64,000 nucleotides of DNA from Ignavibacteria bacterium (GCA_019694675.1 JAIBBK010000004.1:62001-126000), one strand, 5' to 3'. Numbered from the stretch's first letter, positions 51,580-61,084 are shown. A program made the numbers and translations. Notes: generated from the letters alone by a model not told the origin.

Positions 51580-53784
51580 ATGAAGCCAATGACTGAAAGA
51601 GTCTGCAAATTTCTGCTACTTGTAACTTTACATTTTACGTTAACTCGGCTCAATGCGGATGCACAAAACAAACTGAAGGAGATGCCGCCGCTTTCGGATG
51701 CCGGTCCGGTGACAATCATGAATGAAAAAAGTTATCCTCAGTCCGACCAGCAAGTGGTATCAGGATCCGCCGGGCAGGATATTCTGAACGAAATGAAGAA
51801 GTCGCGGGAAAATGCAATAATGAATTCGCCTGACCGGATCACGGAACTTCAGAGAAAGCTGGAAGGAAAAGGAGGAGCATCCGTAACATTACCCGGCGCG
51901 AGCTTCGGAAACATTGAGCCACCGCATTTAAGAAAGATTAGCGGAGGCGATCAGTTTAATTCAGAGATCGTTTACTCCGGTACGAGCGTTATAAAGGGAC
52001 TTGCAACACAGACACAGCAGAGTTTTCTGGGAGCCGGCACTATCTTCATTGCGGCAGGTTTCGGCTCTCTGGATACGGGAGTTTCGTCGGAAGCTGATAC
52101 GCTTGCCATATTCAGATCTCTTGACAACACAGGGAATTCATTTTCCGAGATTGCCAGAATCTCCATAGGACCTGCAAACAAGTTCTATCCTCATGACGCA
52201 ATTGACATGGAGATTATAGAATCTACTGACTTAACTTCTTATCTTTACATTGTGTATAGCTATGCCGAGAATGGTTACAATGGAGTTACAAAATGTGGAT
52301 GTGCAGTCATAAGAACAAATCCATTATCAGTCGGAAACTTCAGTCTGACTTTCCCAGGCTCATCATATCCGGGAAACCACTATTTCAGACCGAGGATCAC
52401 ATCAGACATCGGAACATACCCGGTGTCGCCTTATGTAACAATTGCCCTCATGCAGGATTCGGTAGCCGGCAACAGTCAGTTTTATATGTCGAAGTACTGC
52501 AGAGTGCTGAACCCAAAGACGGTGAACCCGGCATTCACTTATATGTCGCAGAGTATCTATGTTCCGATGGGAAGCATTGATAACTCTCCTGTCACTTATG
52601 ATGCACAGATTGATCTGGCACATGTCAATTCAGGCACGGGCGTAAGCAACAAGATGTTCTTCGTTCTAAGCGGGTATCCCGGCTCTGAAAATTCCTTCAC
52701 TGTTTACAAATGTGATGCTACACTTATGAGTATGCCATACTTCTCATACAATGTCAATGTGCTTCTATTTGTCGCCGATCAGAAGGAGCTTTTCAGGGTT
52801 GCGGCAAATGACGGTGCAGGGAGAACAACGCTAACGGGAACATTTGCCAACAACTACCAAAACTCCGGCGACTGGGATATCTTTTATACAGTAATTGATG
52901 CAGCAGGTGACGGCATAGATACATATTCAATGTATCTTCTTGACCAGTCCGCGTTTTACAGCTCACGAAATCCAGACATACTTGGGAGAAGAAATACGAG
53001 CGGAAGCGTGAGCGTTGCATTCAAGAGCGATGACGGCTGCAATTTTTCCCATTACTCAGCCATTCACATAAGGGAATACACATCATGGTATCTGACAATT
53101 CCCGGAATTGACAATGAGTACACAAATTCTCTCGCTTCGCCCAAACCCGGATTCCGGAACATTCCGGGAGACAGCGCAAGCTCTACAAGCTCCGGACCAA
53201 ACATTGTCTATTCAAACCCGGGCAATGAAATCATAGCAGGTGTTCAACTGAAAGTATCAATGCAGGGAAACTATGACGATGCTGTGAATCACAATCGTTG
53301 GGACGAAACAGTAAAAGTGTATCTTGCGCAAAGCTTTCCGCCATATAATCTCATTGACTCGGCCGAAGAATATGTCTGTTCGCTCAATGAGATTGGCCAC
53401 TTCTTCTTCAGCAATACGGTAACTGGTGCTTACTACATTGTCTTGAAGCATAGAAACTCACTTGAAACATGGAGCAAGACTCCGTGGGCAGTTTACGAGC
53501 AATCTATCCAGCACATCGACTTCACTCAGTATGCCACAGCTTCATACGGAGACAATGCAGTACTCGTTGATACATCTCCGCAAACCTATGCTATGTACGG
53601 CGGGGACGTAAATCAGGACGGGACTATTGACGGAACTGACCTTCAGCTCATTGACAACGATGCCTATAATTTTGTAACCGGCTTCGTCTCAACCGATGCC
53701 TGGATAGATTACATTGTTGACGGTACCGATTATGCACTTGCCGACAACAACGCATACAGTTTCATCTCAAAGATTGCGCCCTGA
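51580..53784 (+). CDS. Secreted Asp-box type propeller with dockerin-like C-terminus
   Basis: 734 residues. Signal peptide MKPMTERVCKFLLLVTLHFT followed by LTRLNADAQ. N-terminal charged helix (RENAIMNSPDRITELQRKLE) as in the paralogue at 10496, and a similar core: KGLATQTQQSFLGAGTIFIA, FRSLDNTGNSFSEIARIS. The C-terminal module is diverged: beta-sandwich QGNYDDAVNHNRWDETVKVY, dockerin-like loop DVNQDGTIDGTDLQ, but the second loop reads DAWIDYIVDGTDYA, with a weaker calcium ligand set, and the end is ISKIAP. Secreted; partner unknown. Followed by a stable inverted repeat. Confidence 0.87.
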   Translation: MKPMTERVCKFLLLVTLHFTLTRLNADAQNKLKEMPPLSDAGPVTIMNEKSYPQSDQQVVSGSAGQDILNEMKKSRENAIMNSPDRITELQRKLEGKGGASVTLPGASFGNIEPPHLRKISGGDQFNSEIVYSGTSVIKGLATQTQQSFLGAGTIFIAAGFGSLDTGVSSEADTLAIFRSLDNTGNSFSEIARISIGPANKFYPHDAIDMEIIESTDLTSYLYIVYSYAENGYNGVTKCGCAVIRTNPLSVGNFSLTFPGSSYPGNHYFRPRITSDIGTYPVSPYVTIALMQDSVAGNSQFYMSKYCRVLNPKTVNPAFTYMSQSIYVPMGSIDNSPVTYDAQIDLAHVNSGTGVSNKMFFVLSGYPGSENSFTVYKCDATLMSMPYFSYNVNVLLFVADQKELFRVAANDGAGRTTLTGTFANNYQNSGDWDIFYTVIDAAGDGIDTYSMYLLDQSAFYSSRNPDILGRRNTSGSVSVAFKSDDGCNFSHYSAIHIREYTSWYLTIPGIDNEYTNSLASPKPGFRNIPGDSASSTSSGPNIVYSNPGNEIIAGVQLKVSMQGNYDDAVNHNRWDETVKVYLAQSFPPYNLIDSAEEYVCSLNEIGHFFFSNTVTGAYYIVLKHRNSLETWSKTPWAVYEQSIQHIDFTQYATASYGDNAVLVDTSPQTYAMYGGDVNQDGTIDGTDLQLIDNDAYNFVTGFVSTDAWIDYIVDGTDYALADNNAYSFISKIAP

Positions 53785-53797
53785 CCTGTATGGCACA

Positions 53798-53847
53798 TCC
53801 TTCCCGGACTCTGAAACTCACACTTCAATTCTTTTCCGGGAAGGATT
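53798..53847 (+). terminator. Inverted repeat after the dockerin gene
   Basis: ATCCTTCCCGG and CCGGGAAGGAT pair over 11 bp with a 28-nt loop, 13 nt after the stop codon at 53784. No T run follows, so it could protect the mRNA end rather than stop transcription. Confidence 0.55.
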
Positions 53848-54096
53848 CAGTCAGGAGAAATGTTGTGCTGTCCGCATCATATTTATCTCCGGCGGAAGCA
53901 TGAATGAACTCTGACTGAATTCTCAAATTCCGTGTTATGTCTCCTCCGCTTAACGAGACCTGCGAGCAGCAATTCCGTATACTTTATTCTGAAAAATCAA
54001 AAACTCATGAATTGAAAATCAGGATCTAAATTTGTTCATTTCCTGACAACGGAAATAACTCAACGCCATTCCATACAAGACCGGTTTGCGGAGCGA
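53848..54096. other. Intergenic region without recognised gene
   Basis: About 250 bp upstream of the STAND gene; no repeat or gene recognised. Confidence 0.4.
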
Positions 54097-56694
54097 ATGA
54101 ATTACAGAACGGAGAACATAAGAACGCCGGATCAGAAGCTGAGAGTGTTCGTGAGCTCGACACTCAGGGAGCTTGCAGACGAACGCAACGCCGTCAGGTC
54201 AGCGATCGAGTCAATGCATATGATCCCGGTAATGTTCGAACTAGGCGCCCGTCCGCATCCTCCCAAAGACCTTTATCAGGCATACCTCAGGCAAAGCGAT
54301 ATCTTCGTCGGCATTTACTGGCAAAGCTACGGATGGATAGCGGAGAATGAAACCATTTCAGGACTTGAGGATGAGTACCGTCTCTCAGGCGATTTCCCTC
54401 GGCTGATATATGTGAAGGAACCGGCTCCCGCGAGAGAAGACAAGCTTAAAGAAATGCTTGATGATATCAGGTCAAACGCCGGAGTTTCGTACAAGTCATT
54501 CAAAAGCGCTGATGAGCTTGCCCGCTTCCTGACGGAGGACCTGGCTATAATGCTTAGTGAAAGGTTTTATACATCTGAAAAAAAGACTCCCTCAGAACCC
54601 GAAGAGCCGCATGTCCACTCGAACCTTCCCGCACATTTGCCGGCTGTCATAGGAAGGCAGGAAGACATTGAGAACATCAGCAAAATGATCACCCGGGAAG
54701 ATTGTCATCTCATCACCGTCTCAGGTCCGGGAGGAATAGGAAAGACAATGCTTGCGCTCGCAGTTGCAGATTCTCTGTCAGATCAGTTTGAAGACGGCGT
54801 GTATTTCATTGATCTCTCCGAGATAAAGGAAGACAGACTGGTGCTGTCAGAGATCTCATCTTCTCTCGGAATCCATATTTCAAAATCTGATGATCCTCTT
54901 GAGAATATTGCAGGATTCATTTCGTTCCAGAAGATACTGATGGTGCTCGACAACTTTGAACAGCTTGCTTCATCATCAAAAGCGATCGCCTCTCTTAACC
55001 GGATGTGCCCGAACCTTGTGATACTGATCACGAGCCGGAGCATACTCAATATCTCCGCTGAAAGGATCTATGTTCTGAAGTCTCTCGGAGTGCCGGCAGT
55101 GAACGACGACTATGAGGCAATAGCTGAATCGCCGTCGTTGAAAGTGTTCATGAACAAGGCCACTGGAGCCGATCCGAAATTCGAACTTACCGAAGAGAAC
55201 AGCGGCTGTGTAGCGGAGATCTGCCGTATGCTCGAAGGTATTCCGCTTGCTATCGGACTGGCCGCGGTTAAGGTCCGTGCGTTCTCGCCGAAAGTGATCC
55301 TGCAAAAGCTTACAGGAAAACTCAGCGCTCTTTCGGGAGGAAGCGCGGATGCTCCGGAAAGGCACAAGACCATGAGGGCCGCTATAGAATGGAGCTATGA
55401 ACTTCTCGATGAGTCCGAAAAGAAGATGTTCATCAGGCTTGCCGTGTTTGCGGAAGGATTTGACCTTGAGGCGGCGGAGGATGTGTGCGGCGAGGGCATA
55501 GATGATGCAAGCGAAGTGATTGAATCGCTTGTGACAAAGAACCTCATTAGAAAACTTGGTGATATTGACGGAGCTCCCAGATACAAGATGGCAGCTCTTA
55601 TCCGCGAGTATGCAAAAGAGCAGTTTGCGGCGGGAAATGAGATTGACGCTGTCAGACTTCGCCACGCGGATTTTTACCTGCGCAAATCGCTGGAAGACGA
55701 TGCAAAGTTCTCCTCAGTTCATAAAGGTTCCGGATCGGCTAGGTGGGACCTTGATGCTGCAAATGTAATTGAAGCGGCGGAAACATTGATGAAGGCAGGA
55801 AAATATTCTGAGCTTGTAAGTCTGATCTATTCACTCTGGCAGTTGTTCTGGATCTTCGACTACGAAGCTGACCTTGTTGAGAAGGTAAACATTTACGACG
55901 TAATGACGGAAGCAAAAGACCTTGATGACGAACACAGGGGAAAACTCGTCTGGCTTGCGGGAGCGTGCGCGCTTTCAAAGGGTGACATTCCCGCGGCGGA
56001 GCATATGTTTGCACAGGCGGAATTTTATCTGAAGGATACTGACAACAAGAGCGGAAGCGCGTGGGCTTCCCATCTCATAACATCCATCCGCGCCGCGGAG
56101 CTTAAGAAGGAGGATTATGATGATGTGATAAGGTCATTTGAAAAATCTCTGAAGGTGTTCCGTGAGATCGGCGATTACTGGGGAGAAAGCGGAGTGATAC
56201 AAAACATGGCAGCTCTTGAAACTTCTCTAAAGCATTATTCAAAGGCGGTCCGGCTGTATGATGAATTCGAAAGACTCTCTGCCTCGTCGGGCAGTATTGC
56301 ACAACTGGCGCACATAAAAATAATGCGCGGCTGGATAAGTTTCATGCAGAAGGATGATGCAAAGGCGAAGGAGTATTTCAGGGAGGGAATTGCGTTTTAC
56401 AAGGACACCGATTCAACCGAAAGCGTGTGTTACGCGCTGATAGTGATCTCGCAGTATCTCTTCAAAAAGGGAAACGATGCGGGGGCAATGTATATGGCCG
56501 GACTGCTTGACAACATCATATCCAAATACCACTTCACGCCCTGGCAGATGCTTGCGCCTTTGGCGGAATCGCTGAAGAAAACTGTTGAAAAGAAAAAGGG
56601 GTCGCCCGCATACTCCGAGTATGAAAAGGCATGCAGAGTCGGCGTATTCAAAGGTATAAGGAGGGCTTACGACATTGTGCATGAGATTTCATAG
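54097..56694 (+). CDS. DUF4062-STAND NTPase-TPR protein
   Basis: 865 residues, GGAG ribosome site upstream. Residues ~14-110 match DUF4062 (KLRVFVSSTLRELADERNAV, ARPHPPKDLYQAYLRQSDIF, VGIYWQSYGW). Residues ~185-400 are a STAND/NB-ARC-type NTPase: P-loop GPGGIGKT (210-217), Walker B ILMVLDNFE, sensor ILITSRS, and GIPLAIGLAAVK. A winged-helix region (KKMFIRLAVFAEGFDLEAAE) and ~350 residues of TPR-like repeats follow (AEHMFAQAEFYLKD, GVIQNMAALETSLKHYSKAV). Such proteins oligomerise on sensing a signal with the C-terminal repeats. DUF4062 at the N-terminus would be the effector or adaptor; several STAND proteins of this general type act in phage defence, others are regulators. No partner gene lies next to it, so its role is open. 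Confidence 0.9.
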   Translation: MNYRTENIRTPDQKLRVFVSSTLRELADERNAVRSAIESMHMIPVMFELGARPHPPKDLYQAYLRQSDIFVGIYWQSYGWIAENETISGLEDEYRLSGDFPRLIYVKEPAPAREDKLKEMLDDIRSNAGVSYKSFKSADELARFLTEDLAIMLSERFYTSEKKTPSEPEEPHVHSNLPAHLPAVIGRQEDIENISKMITREDCHLITVSGPGGIGKTMLALAVADSLSDQFEDGVYFIDLSEIKEDRLVLSEISSSLGIHISKSDDPLENIAGFISFQKILMVLDNFEQLASSSKAIASLNRMCPNLVILITSRSILNISAERIYVLKSLGVPAVNDDYEAIAESPSLKVFMNKATGADPKFELTEENSGCVAEICRMLEGIPLAIGLAAVKVRAFSPKVILQKLTGKLSALSGGSADAPERHKTMRAAIEWSYELLDESEKKMFIRLAVFAEGFDLEAAEDVCGEGIDDASEVIESLVTKNLIRKLGDIDGAPRYKMAALIREYAKEQFAAGNEIDAVRLRHADFYLRKSLEDDAKFSSVHKGSGSARWDLDAANVIEAAETLMKAGKYSELVSLIYSLWQLFWIFDYEADLVEKVNIYDVMTEAKDLDDEHRGKLVWLAGACALSKGDIPAAEHMFAQAEFYLKDTDNKSGSAWASHLITSIRAAELKKEDYDDVIRSFEKSLKVFREIGDYWGESGVIQNMAALETSLKHYSKAVRLYDEFERLSASSGSIAQLAHIKIMRGWISFMQKDDAKAKEYFREGIAFYKDTDSTESVCYALIVISQYLFKKGNDAGAMYMAGLLDNIISKYHFTPWQMLAPLAESLKKTVEKKKGSPAYSEYEKACRVGVFKGIRRAYDIVHEIS

Positions 56695-56712
56695 CTTTGA
56701 GTCTGCAAAGCT
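56693..56712. terminator. Hairpin between convergent genes
   Basis: AGCTTTG-AGTCTG-CAAAGCT overlaps the end of the STAND gene and lies 30 nt before the end of the minus-strand gene at 56742. Modest stem. Confidence 0.5.
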
Positions 56713-56741
56713 CTTAACCTGCTTCAATACAGCAAACATCT

Positions 56742-58118
56742 TCAACGCTTTTCCGAAACGGCGCGGTCAGCTGAGATCTTTCTACGGTCAATGTAGGCAT
56801 GCGTTCGCTCAGCAAAGAACGGAACTGCGTAAAGCATCATGATAAGCACCGGCAGTTTGTACCGGAGTGCTCCCACGATCCCCGTCATTGCACACAAATA
56901 GAGTATCAGCATCAGAAAGTACATTCTGATGTAAACGCCGTTGCTCTTGTCAAACACAAACGAAACGGAGGATGCAATAAGAAGAATGTTGATGAGAAAC
57001 ACCGCGGCGAGATATGCTGTGAACAGCAAAGGAAGTTCGAGCAGATACTGAACCACTCCTTTGTAACCGTCTTTCAAATACCTGTAATAGATCCCTGCGC
57101 CCTTAGGCGGAGAAATACGAAAGAACTCTCCGATGTCGAACCTTCCCGGATCAGTGAAAAAATTTAAACAACCCCGAAAGTAGAATCTCAAATAGTTGCC
57201 GAAGTTATCCAATATCACTTCCCTGCCGAGCCTTTCCGCTTCAAGAGATCTCGTCTTGTGATCTGTGATAGTATCCAGTGCAGCTATCTCCGATTCGTTT
57301 TTGCTCATTGCGGAATCGATACCTGATTCATTTATGATCAAAAACCTTGAATGGAATTCGAGTATGTTGCTGTGCCGCAGACTGGAATAATGAAAGTATC
57401 CGGTGTTTCCGTAGTTGTAAAGGCATACTGCAAGCACAGCCGCAGGAAGAATGAGCGAGTATATGAGCGGAGCGAATGAGCTTTTTGTTTTGAAAATGAT
57501 GATGAGAACAAGGGCCGAGTTCAGGATCCAGAAAAGATAGAGAACGGGTTTGGTAAGTGCGGCGAGAGCAAGCAATGTGTTGAAGATCAGTGCATCTCCC
57601 GGTTTGCAGTCTCTTACAAATCTGACGAAATAAAAGAACGACCAGAAGAGGAACGTCTGAAAGAAGATCTCAGACATTATGAAGTTGCAGTATATGAACT
57701 GACTGGGATAGAACAGCAGTATTGCAAGGAGGATCTTGTTGCGGGGAATTCTGAACCTGTGTTTCTTAAGGAGTTTCAGGAGGCCGGCAATATTAAGAAT
57801 GCTGAGGCACGACTGAACAAAAGTGACAGCATAATCCGTGTGTGCAACGGACTTGATCACGAATATTGCGAACCCGTACAACGGCGGCCTTCTCGAATAA
57901 AGATCGGGATTGATCTCCGCGTTAAGGTCTCCTGCGTACCAGTTGCCATGGTTCCCGATATTCTCAGCCTGCGCGAGATATTCCTTATAATCTCCCACAT
58001 AGATGTTTCCCCAGAATAAGGAGTAAACAAAGAATGCAGTATGAATAATTATCACAGCAAGCATCAGCGTGCGGTCGCTGATGTCTTTAGTTCTGATTAT
58101 GTCTTCATTCATCTGCAT
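56742..58118 (-). CDS. Polytopic membrane protein, GT-C glycosyltransferase-like
   Basis: 458 residues from the ATG at 58118, with AGGA just upstream; an ATG two codons later and an upstream TTG are alternatives. At least nine hydrophobic helices are seen. The first loop has an acidic motif (GDYKEYLAQAENI) and later NPDLYSRRPPLYGFAI. That is the layout of the ArnT/PMT_2-type lipid-linked sugar transferases, where an early Asp/Glu in the first periplasmic loop is catalytic. Typical GT-C features further on: ALTKPVLYLFWILNSALVL and RYKLPVLIMMLYAVPFFAER. Donor and acceptor cannot be told. It converges with the STAND gene; the psu operon lies upstream. Confidence 0.75.
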   Translation of the reverse strand: MQMNEDIIRTKDISDRTLMLAVIIIHTAFFVYSLFWGNIYVGDYKEYLAQAENIGNHGNWYAGDLNAEINPDLYSRRPPLYGFAIFVIKSVAHTDYAVTFVQSCLSILNIAGLLKLLKKHRFRIPRNKILLAILLFYPSQFIYCNFIMSEIFFQTFLFWSFFYFVRFVRDCKPGDALIFNTLLALAALTKPVLYLFWILNSALVLIIIFKTKSSFAPLIYSLILPAAVLAVCLYNYGNTGYFHYSSLRHSNILEFHSRFLIINESGIDSAMSKNESEIAALDTITDHKTRSLEAERLGREVILDNFGNYLRFYFRGCLNFFTDPGRFDIGEFFRISPPKGAGIYYRYLKDGYKGVVQYLLELPLLFTAYLAAVFLINILLIASSVSFVFDKSNGVYIRMYFLMLILYLCAMTGIVGALRYKLPVLIMMLYAVPFFAERTHAYIDRRKISADRAVSEKR

Positions 58119-58187
58119 GTCCTGCAATTATTGTATTTGTCCAAAGCCACTCTGCATAAGCCGACCTAAAGATGTTCGGGATGCCGT

Positions 58188-59090
58188 TCATACACAGCAT
58201 GCAATCTCCGATGCAAGTCTCACATTATTCTTCACCAGCTCTATGTTTGACCTCAGGCTTCCGCCCTTTGTGATCTTTGTTATCTGCGAAAGCAGGTAAG
58301 GTGTCACGTCTTTTCCTCTTATCCCTTCAGACTCCGCCCTCTTAAGCGCCTCATCTATTGCTTCATCTATCATGCGTTTATCAAATGAGAACTCATGAGG
58401 AACAGGATATGCGATCAGCATCCCGTTCTTAAGGCCGAGTTCCTGCTTTGCCCGTATCACTTCAGCCACCTCCTGCGGAGTGTTGAGACGGTAATTTACC
58501 CTGAAGCCGGACTCACGCGTGAAGAACGCCGGAAATTCATCCGTGCCGTAACCGATAACCGGCACGCCAAGCGTTTCGAGATATTCAAGCGTAAGTCCGA
58601 TGTCGAGAATTGATTTCACTCCGGCTGAAACAACCGCAACATCGGTCTGTCCGAGTTCGGTAAGATCTGCTGAAATGTCAAACGTCTGCTGTGCATTTCT
58701 GTGAACCCCGCCGATACCGCCTGTTGCAAAGATCCGGATCCCCGCCATTGATGCGCACATCATTGTGGCGGAAACGGTTGTAGCCGCGCTCTTTCCTCCG
58801 GCAATGATGACAGGCAGGTCACGGCGTGAAGCTTTCAGTATGTTCCCGTTTCGTGACAGGAATTCGATTTCTGCAATTGTCAGCCCAACACGTATCTCTC
58901 CCTTTATGATTGCGATCGTAGCAGGAACGGCATTCGAACTTCGCGCTATGCTTTCCAGCAAAACAGCCGTTTCGAGATTCTCCGGATAAGGCATTCCGTG
59001 AGAGATGATGGTTGACTCGAGAGCTACTACCGGCCTGCCTTCGTTAACTGCAGATGTGACTTCTTCGGAAATTATTAAACGGTTGTTCAT
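58188..59090 (-). CDS. psuG: Pseudouridine-5'-phosphate glycosidase
   Basis: 300 residues, the normal family length. Signature motifs: VVALESTIISHGMPYPENLE at the start, GKSAATTVSATMMCASMAGI, FATGGIGGVHRNAQQTFDIS, DVAVVSAGVKSILDIGLTLE, VIGYGTDEFPAFFTRESGF. The enzyme splits pseudouridine 5'-phosphate into ribose 5-phosphate and uracil, the second step of pseudouridine breakdown. The gene starts 5 nt after the stop of the PfkB-family kinase gene, so the two are one operon for using pseudouridine released from RNA turnover. Cytoplasmic. Confidence 0.96.
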   Translation of the reverse strand: MNNRLIISEEVTSAVNEGRPVVALESTIISHGMPYPENLETAVLLESIARSSNAVPATIAIIKGEIRVGLTIAEIEFLSRNGNILKASRRDLPVIIAGGKSAATTVSATMMCASMAGIRIFATGGIGGVHRNAQQTFDISADLTELGQTDVAVVSAGVKSILDIGLTLEYLETLGVPVIGYGTDEFPAFFTRESGFRVNYRLNTPQEVAEVIRAKQELGLKNGMLIAYPVPHEFSFDKRMIDEAIDEALKRAESEGIRGKDVTPYLLSQITKITKGGSLRSNIELVKNNVRLASEIACCV

Positions 59091-59095
59091 CTGTA

Positions 59096-60160
59096 TTATT
59101 GGAAATGTTTTCGAATGGACTCATTCAGCGAAGCGGATGTAAGTAAAGAGGAAACTGAATCGTCTGTCGCAAGCGCAAACAGAGATGCGCACATTCCGCA
59201 TCTGACGGCATGCCTTAAGTCCTGCTCTTCATGCGTGCCTGTCAAATACGAGTGTATGAAGCCGGCGTTGAATGCATCGCCTGCGCCGTTCGGCTCTGCA
59301 ACCTCTGCGTCAGGTGCTGTGAAGCTTTCGGACTTCCCTGATTCCGTAATTATGAGATCAATTCCGTCTTTGTCCTTCTTCCTGATTATCACACCGAACT
59401 TATGTGCGATCTTTTTCGCGCCTGAAACTATTTCTTCGCCGGTGAACATGTCATCACCGAACAAGCGACTGAACTCAGCCCTGTTCACGGAAAGGAGATC
59501 CGTCATTCCTTTCAGGTTGCTCAGCCGGTCCGCTTTCACTGCAGAGACTGCATCAGCAAACACGGGAACGGAGTTTGAGTTTGCAATCGTGATGATCGCA
59601 TTCAGCGCGTCCTCATTCAGATTGGCATCCGTAACTATCATCCGTGCATTCTTCAGCTTATCGCAGTTCTTCCGAATGAATCCTTCTGTTATAAGCCCGG
59701 CGGTCTCCTGCGTATCATTCACGGCATAAATAAGCTCGCGTGTCCTGCCGGCAACAGATACATAAGCCGATGTTCTGACGCCGTCTGCGGAAACCACATT
59801 GCTTACGTCAACACCCGCGTCTGCAGTTGCTTTGGTGATCCAACTTCCCGGCTCATCATTGCCCGTGAATCCGAAAAGCATAACTCTGTGGCCGAGCTGA
59901 GAAAGATTCTGCGCAATGTTTCTGGCAACTCCGCCGGGAGAAATGCGAACACGTCCCTGATGCGAATCTGCCTCCGTGCCGCCGCTGTCGGCAACACCCT
60001 TGATATCCAGGTTTAAGCCGCCAATAACTGCGATGTAGTTTTTCTGAATGACGTAATCCACCAGGCAAGATAATTCCGGTGCTTTACAAATGATAAGTAA
60101 TTGCTGATAGACAGGTTGCGGGATCAGATAGTGTAACAATTCGTTCCGCGGCGCCGTCAT
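59096..60160 (-). CDS. psuK: PfkB-family pseudouridine kinase
   Basis: 354 residues if read from the ATG at 60160. PfkB features: YIAVIGGLNLDIKGVADSGG at the core start, ISPGGVARNIAQNLSQLGHR, LSVNRAEFSRLFGDD, and the catalytic NGAGDAFNAGFIHSYLTG. The first ~41 residues have no counterpart in the core fold, and a GTG at 60061 could be the real start; neither has a strong ribosome site. Phosphorylation of pseudouridine at the 5' position is inferred mainly from the neighbour psuG, 5 nt downstream. No transporter is adjacent. Confidence 0.9.
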   Translation of the reverse strand: MTAPRNELLHYLIPQPVYQQLLIICKAPELSCLVDYVIQKNYIAVIGGLNLDIKGVADSGGTEADSHQGRVRISPGGVARNIAQNLSQLGHRVMLFGFTGNDEPGSWITKATADAGVDVSNVVSADGVRTSAYVSVAGRTRELIYAVNDTQETAGLITEGFIRKNCDKLKNARMIVTDANLNEDALNAIITIANSNSVPVFADAVSAVKADRLSNLKGMTDLLSVNRAEFSRLFGDDMFTGEEIVSGAKKIAHKFGVIIRKKDKDGIDLIITESGKSESFTAPDAEVAEPNGAGDAFNAGFIHSYLTGTHEEQDLRHAVRCGMCASLFALATDDSVSSLLTSASLNESIRKHFQ

Positions 60161-60262
60161 TGTTCATTCCAAAAAACCCAACACCATCATAAATTGAGTT
60201 ACAAATGAAGTCTGCAATTTCAATCTTACAGACAACGAATCACAATCAAACCAAATACTATC

Positions 60263-61084
60263 ATGTGCAGATGGTTAGCTTATACCGGCGATCCTATATT
60301 GATGAGTGAACTCATCATAAAACCAAAGGACAATCTCATCCATCAGAGTCTTCATGCAAGACTTCCGCGCATGCCAACCAACGGCGACGGGTACGGGCTC
60401 GGGTGGTACGATAATCAACCTTATCCCGGACTGTTCCGAAGCATCAGGCCTGCATGGAACGACACTAATCTGAATGACCTTGCATCGCACATAGACTCTC
60501 ATTTGTTCATGTCGCACGTGCGTGCATCATCGCTTGCGCCGGTGCAGGAAACAAATTGTCATCCTTTCAGATATGAAACATGGCTCTTCATGCATAACGG
60601 GCAGATCGCGCAGTTCGAACTCCTAAGGCAGAGGCTTATGGCAAAGATAGCGCCGGAGTATTTCAACGACCTGCTTGGCACTACGGACTCCGAGGTCATG
60701 TTCTATCTTGCGCTGACTTTCGGTCTCCAGGAAGATGTACCCCGCGCAGTAGGTGAAATGGTAAAGCTTGTAAGAGCAGAGGGAAAGCGGGCAGGAGTTT
60801 CAGGCGACATCTGGATGACCCTGGCGATCTCTGACGGCAGGAGACTGTGGGGATTCCGCTACGGAAGCGACGGTAAAGGACCGACGCTGTTTACAAGTCC
60901 AAGCTTGCAGGAACTGACTCGCCTTAACCCCGGCCTTAAGGACAAGTTCGGTGACTTTGCTGTCTGCCTTGTTTCAGAACCCATAGGAAACTGGCAGGAA
61001 GCGTGGCATGCAGTTCCGGAGAACAGTGTTGTAACTGTAGAGAATAATACGATCAGAACAGAGGAATTCAATCCGCAGATCTAA
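60263..61084 (+). CDS. Class II glutamine amidotransferase-like protein (YafJ type)
   Basis: 273 residues. After removal of Met, Cys2 becomes the N-terminal nucleophile (MCRWLAYTGDPI). Other class II signatures: NGDGYGLGWYDNQPYPGLFR, FMSHVRASSLAPVQETNCHP, WLFMHNGQIAQFELLRQR and GTTDSEVMFYLALTFGLQED. No second synthase domain is present, as in YafJ/EgtC-like stand-alone proteins, so it probably hydrolyses a gamma-glutamyl amide of unknown identity. Divergent from psuK with about 100 bp between. Confidence 0.93.
   Translation: MCRWLAYTGDPILMSELIIKPKDNLIHQSLHARLPRMPTNGDGYGLGWYDNQPYPGLFRSIRPAWNDTNLNDLASHIDSHLFMSHVRASSLAPVQETNCHPFRYETWLFMHNGQIAQFELLRQRLMAKIAPEYFNDLLGTTDSEVMFYLALTFGLQEDVPRAVGEMVKLVRAEGKRAGVSGDIWMTLAISDGRRLWGFRYGSDGKGPTLFTSPSLQELTRLNPGLKDKFGDFAVCLVSEPIGNWQEAWHAVPENSVVTVENNTIRTEEFNPQI

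Noticed and set aside
54976..55665. 229-codon minus-strand frame inside the STAND gene
   Set aside because: Antisense shadow of the NTPase coding region.
59115..59729. 204-codon plus-strand frame inside the kinase gene
   Set aside because: Antisense shadow of psuK.
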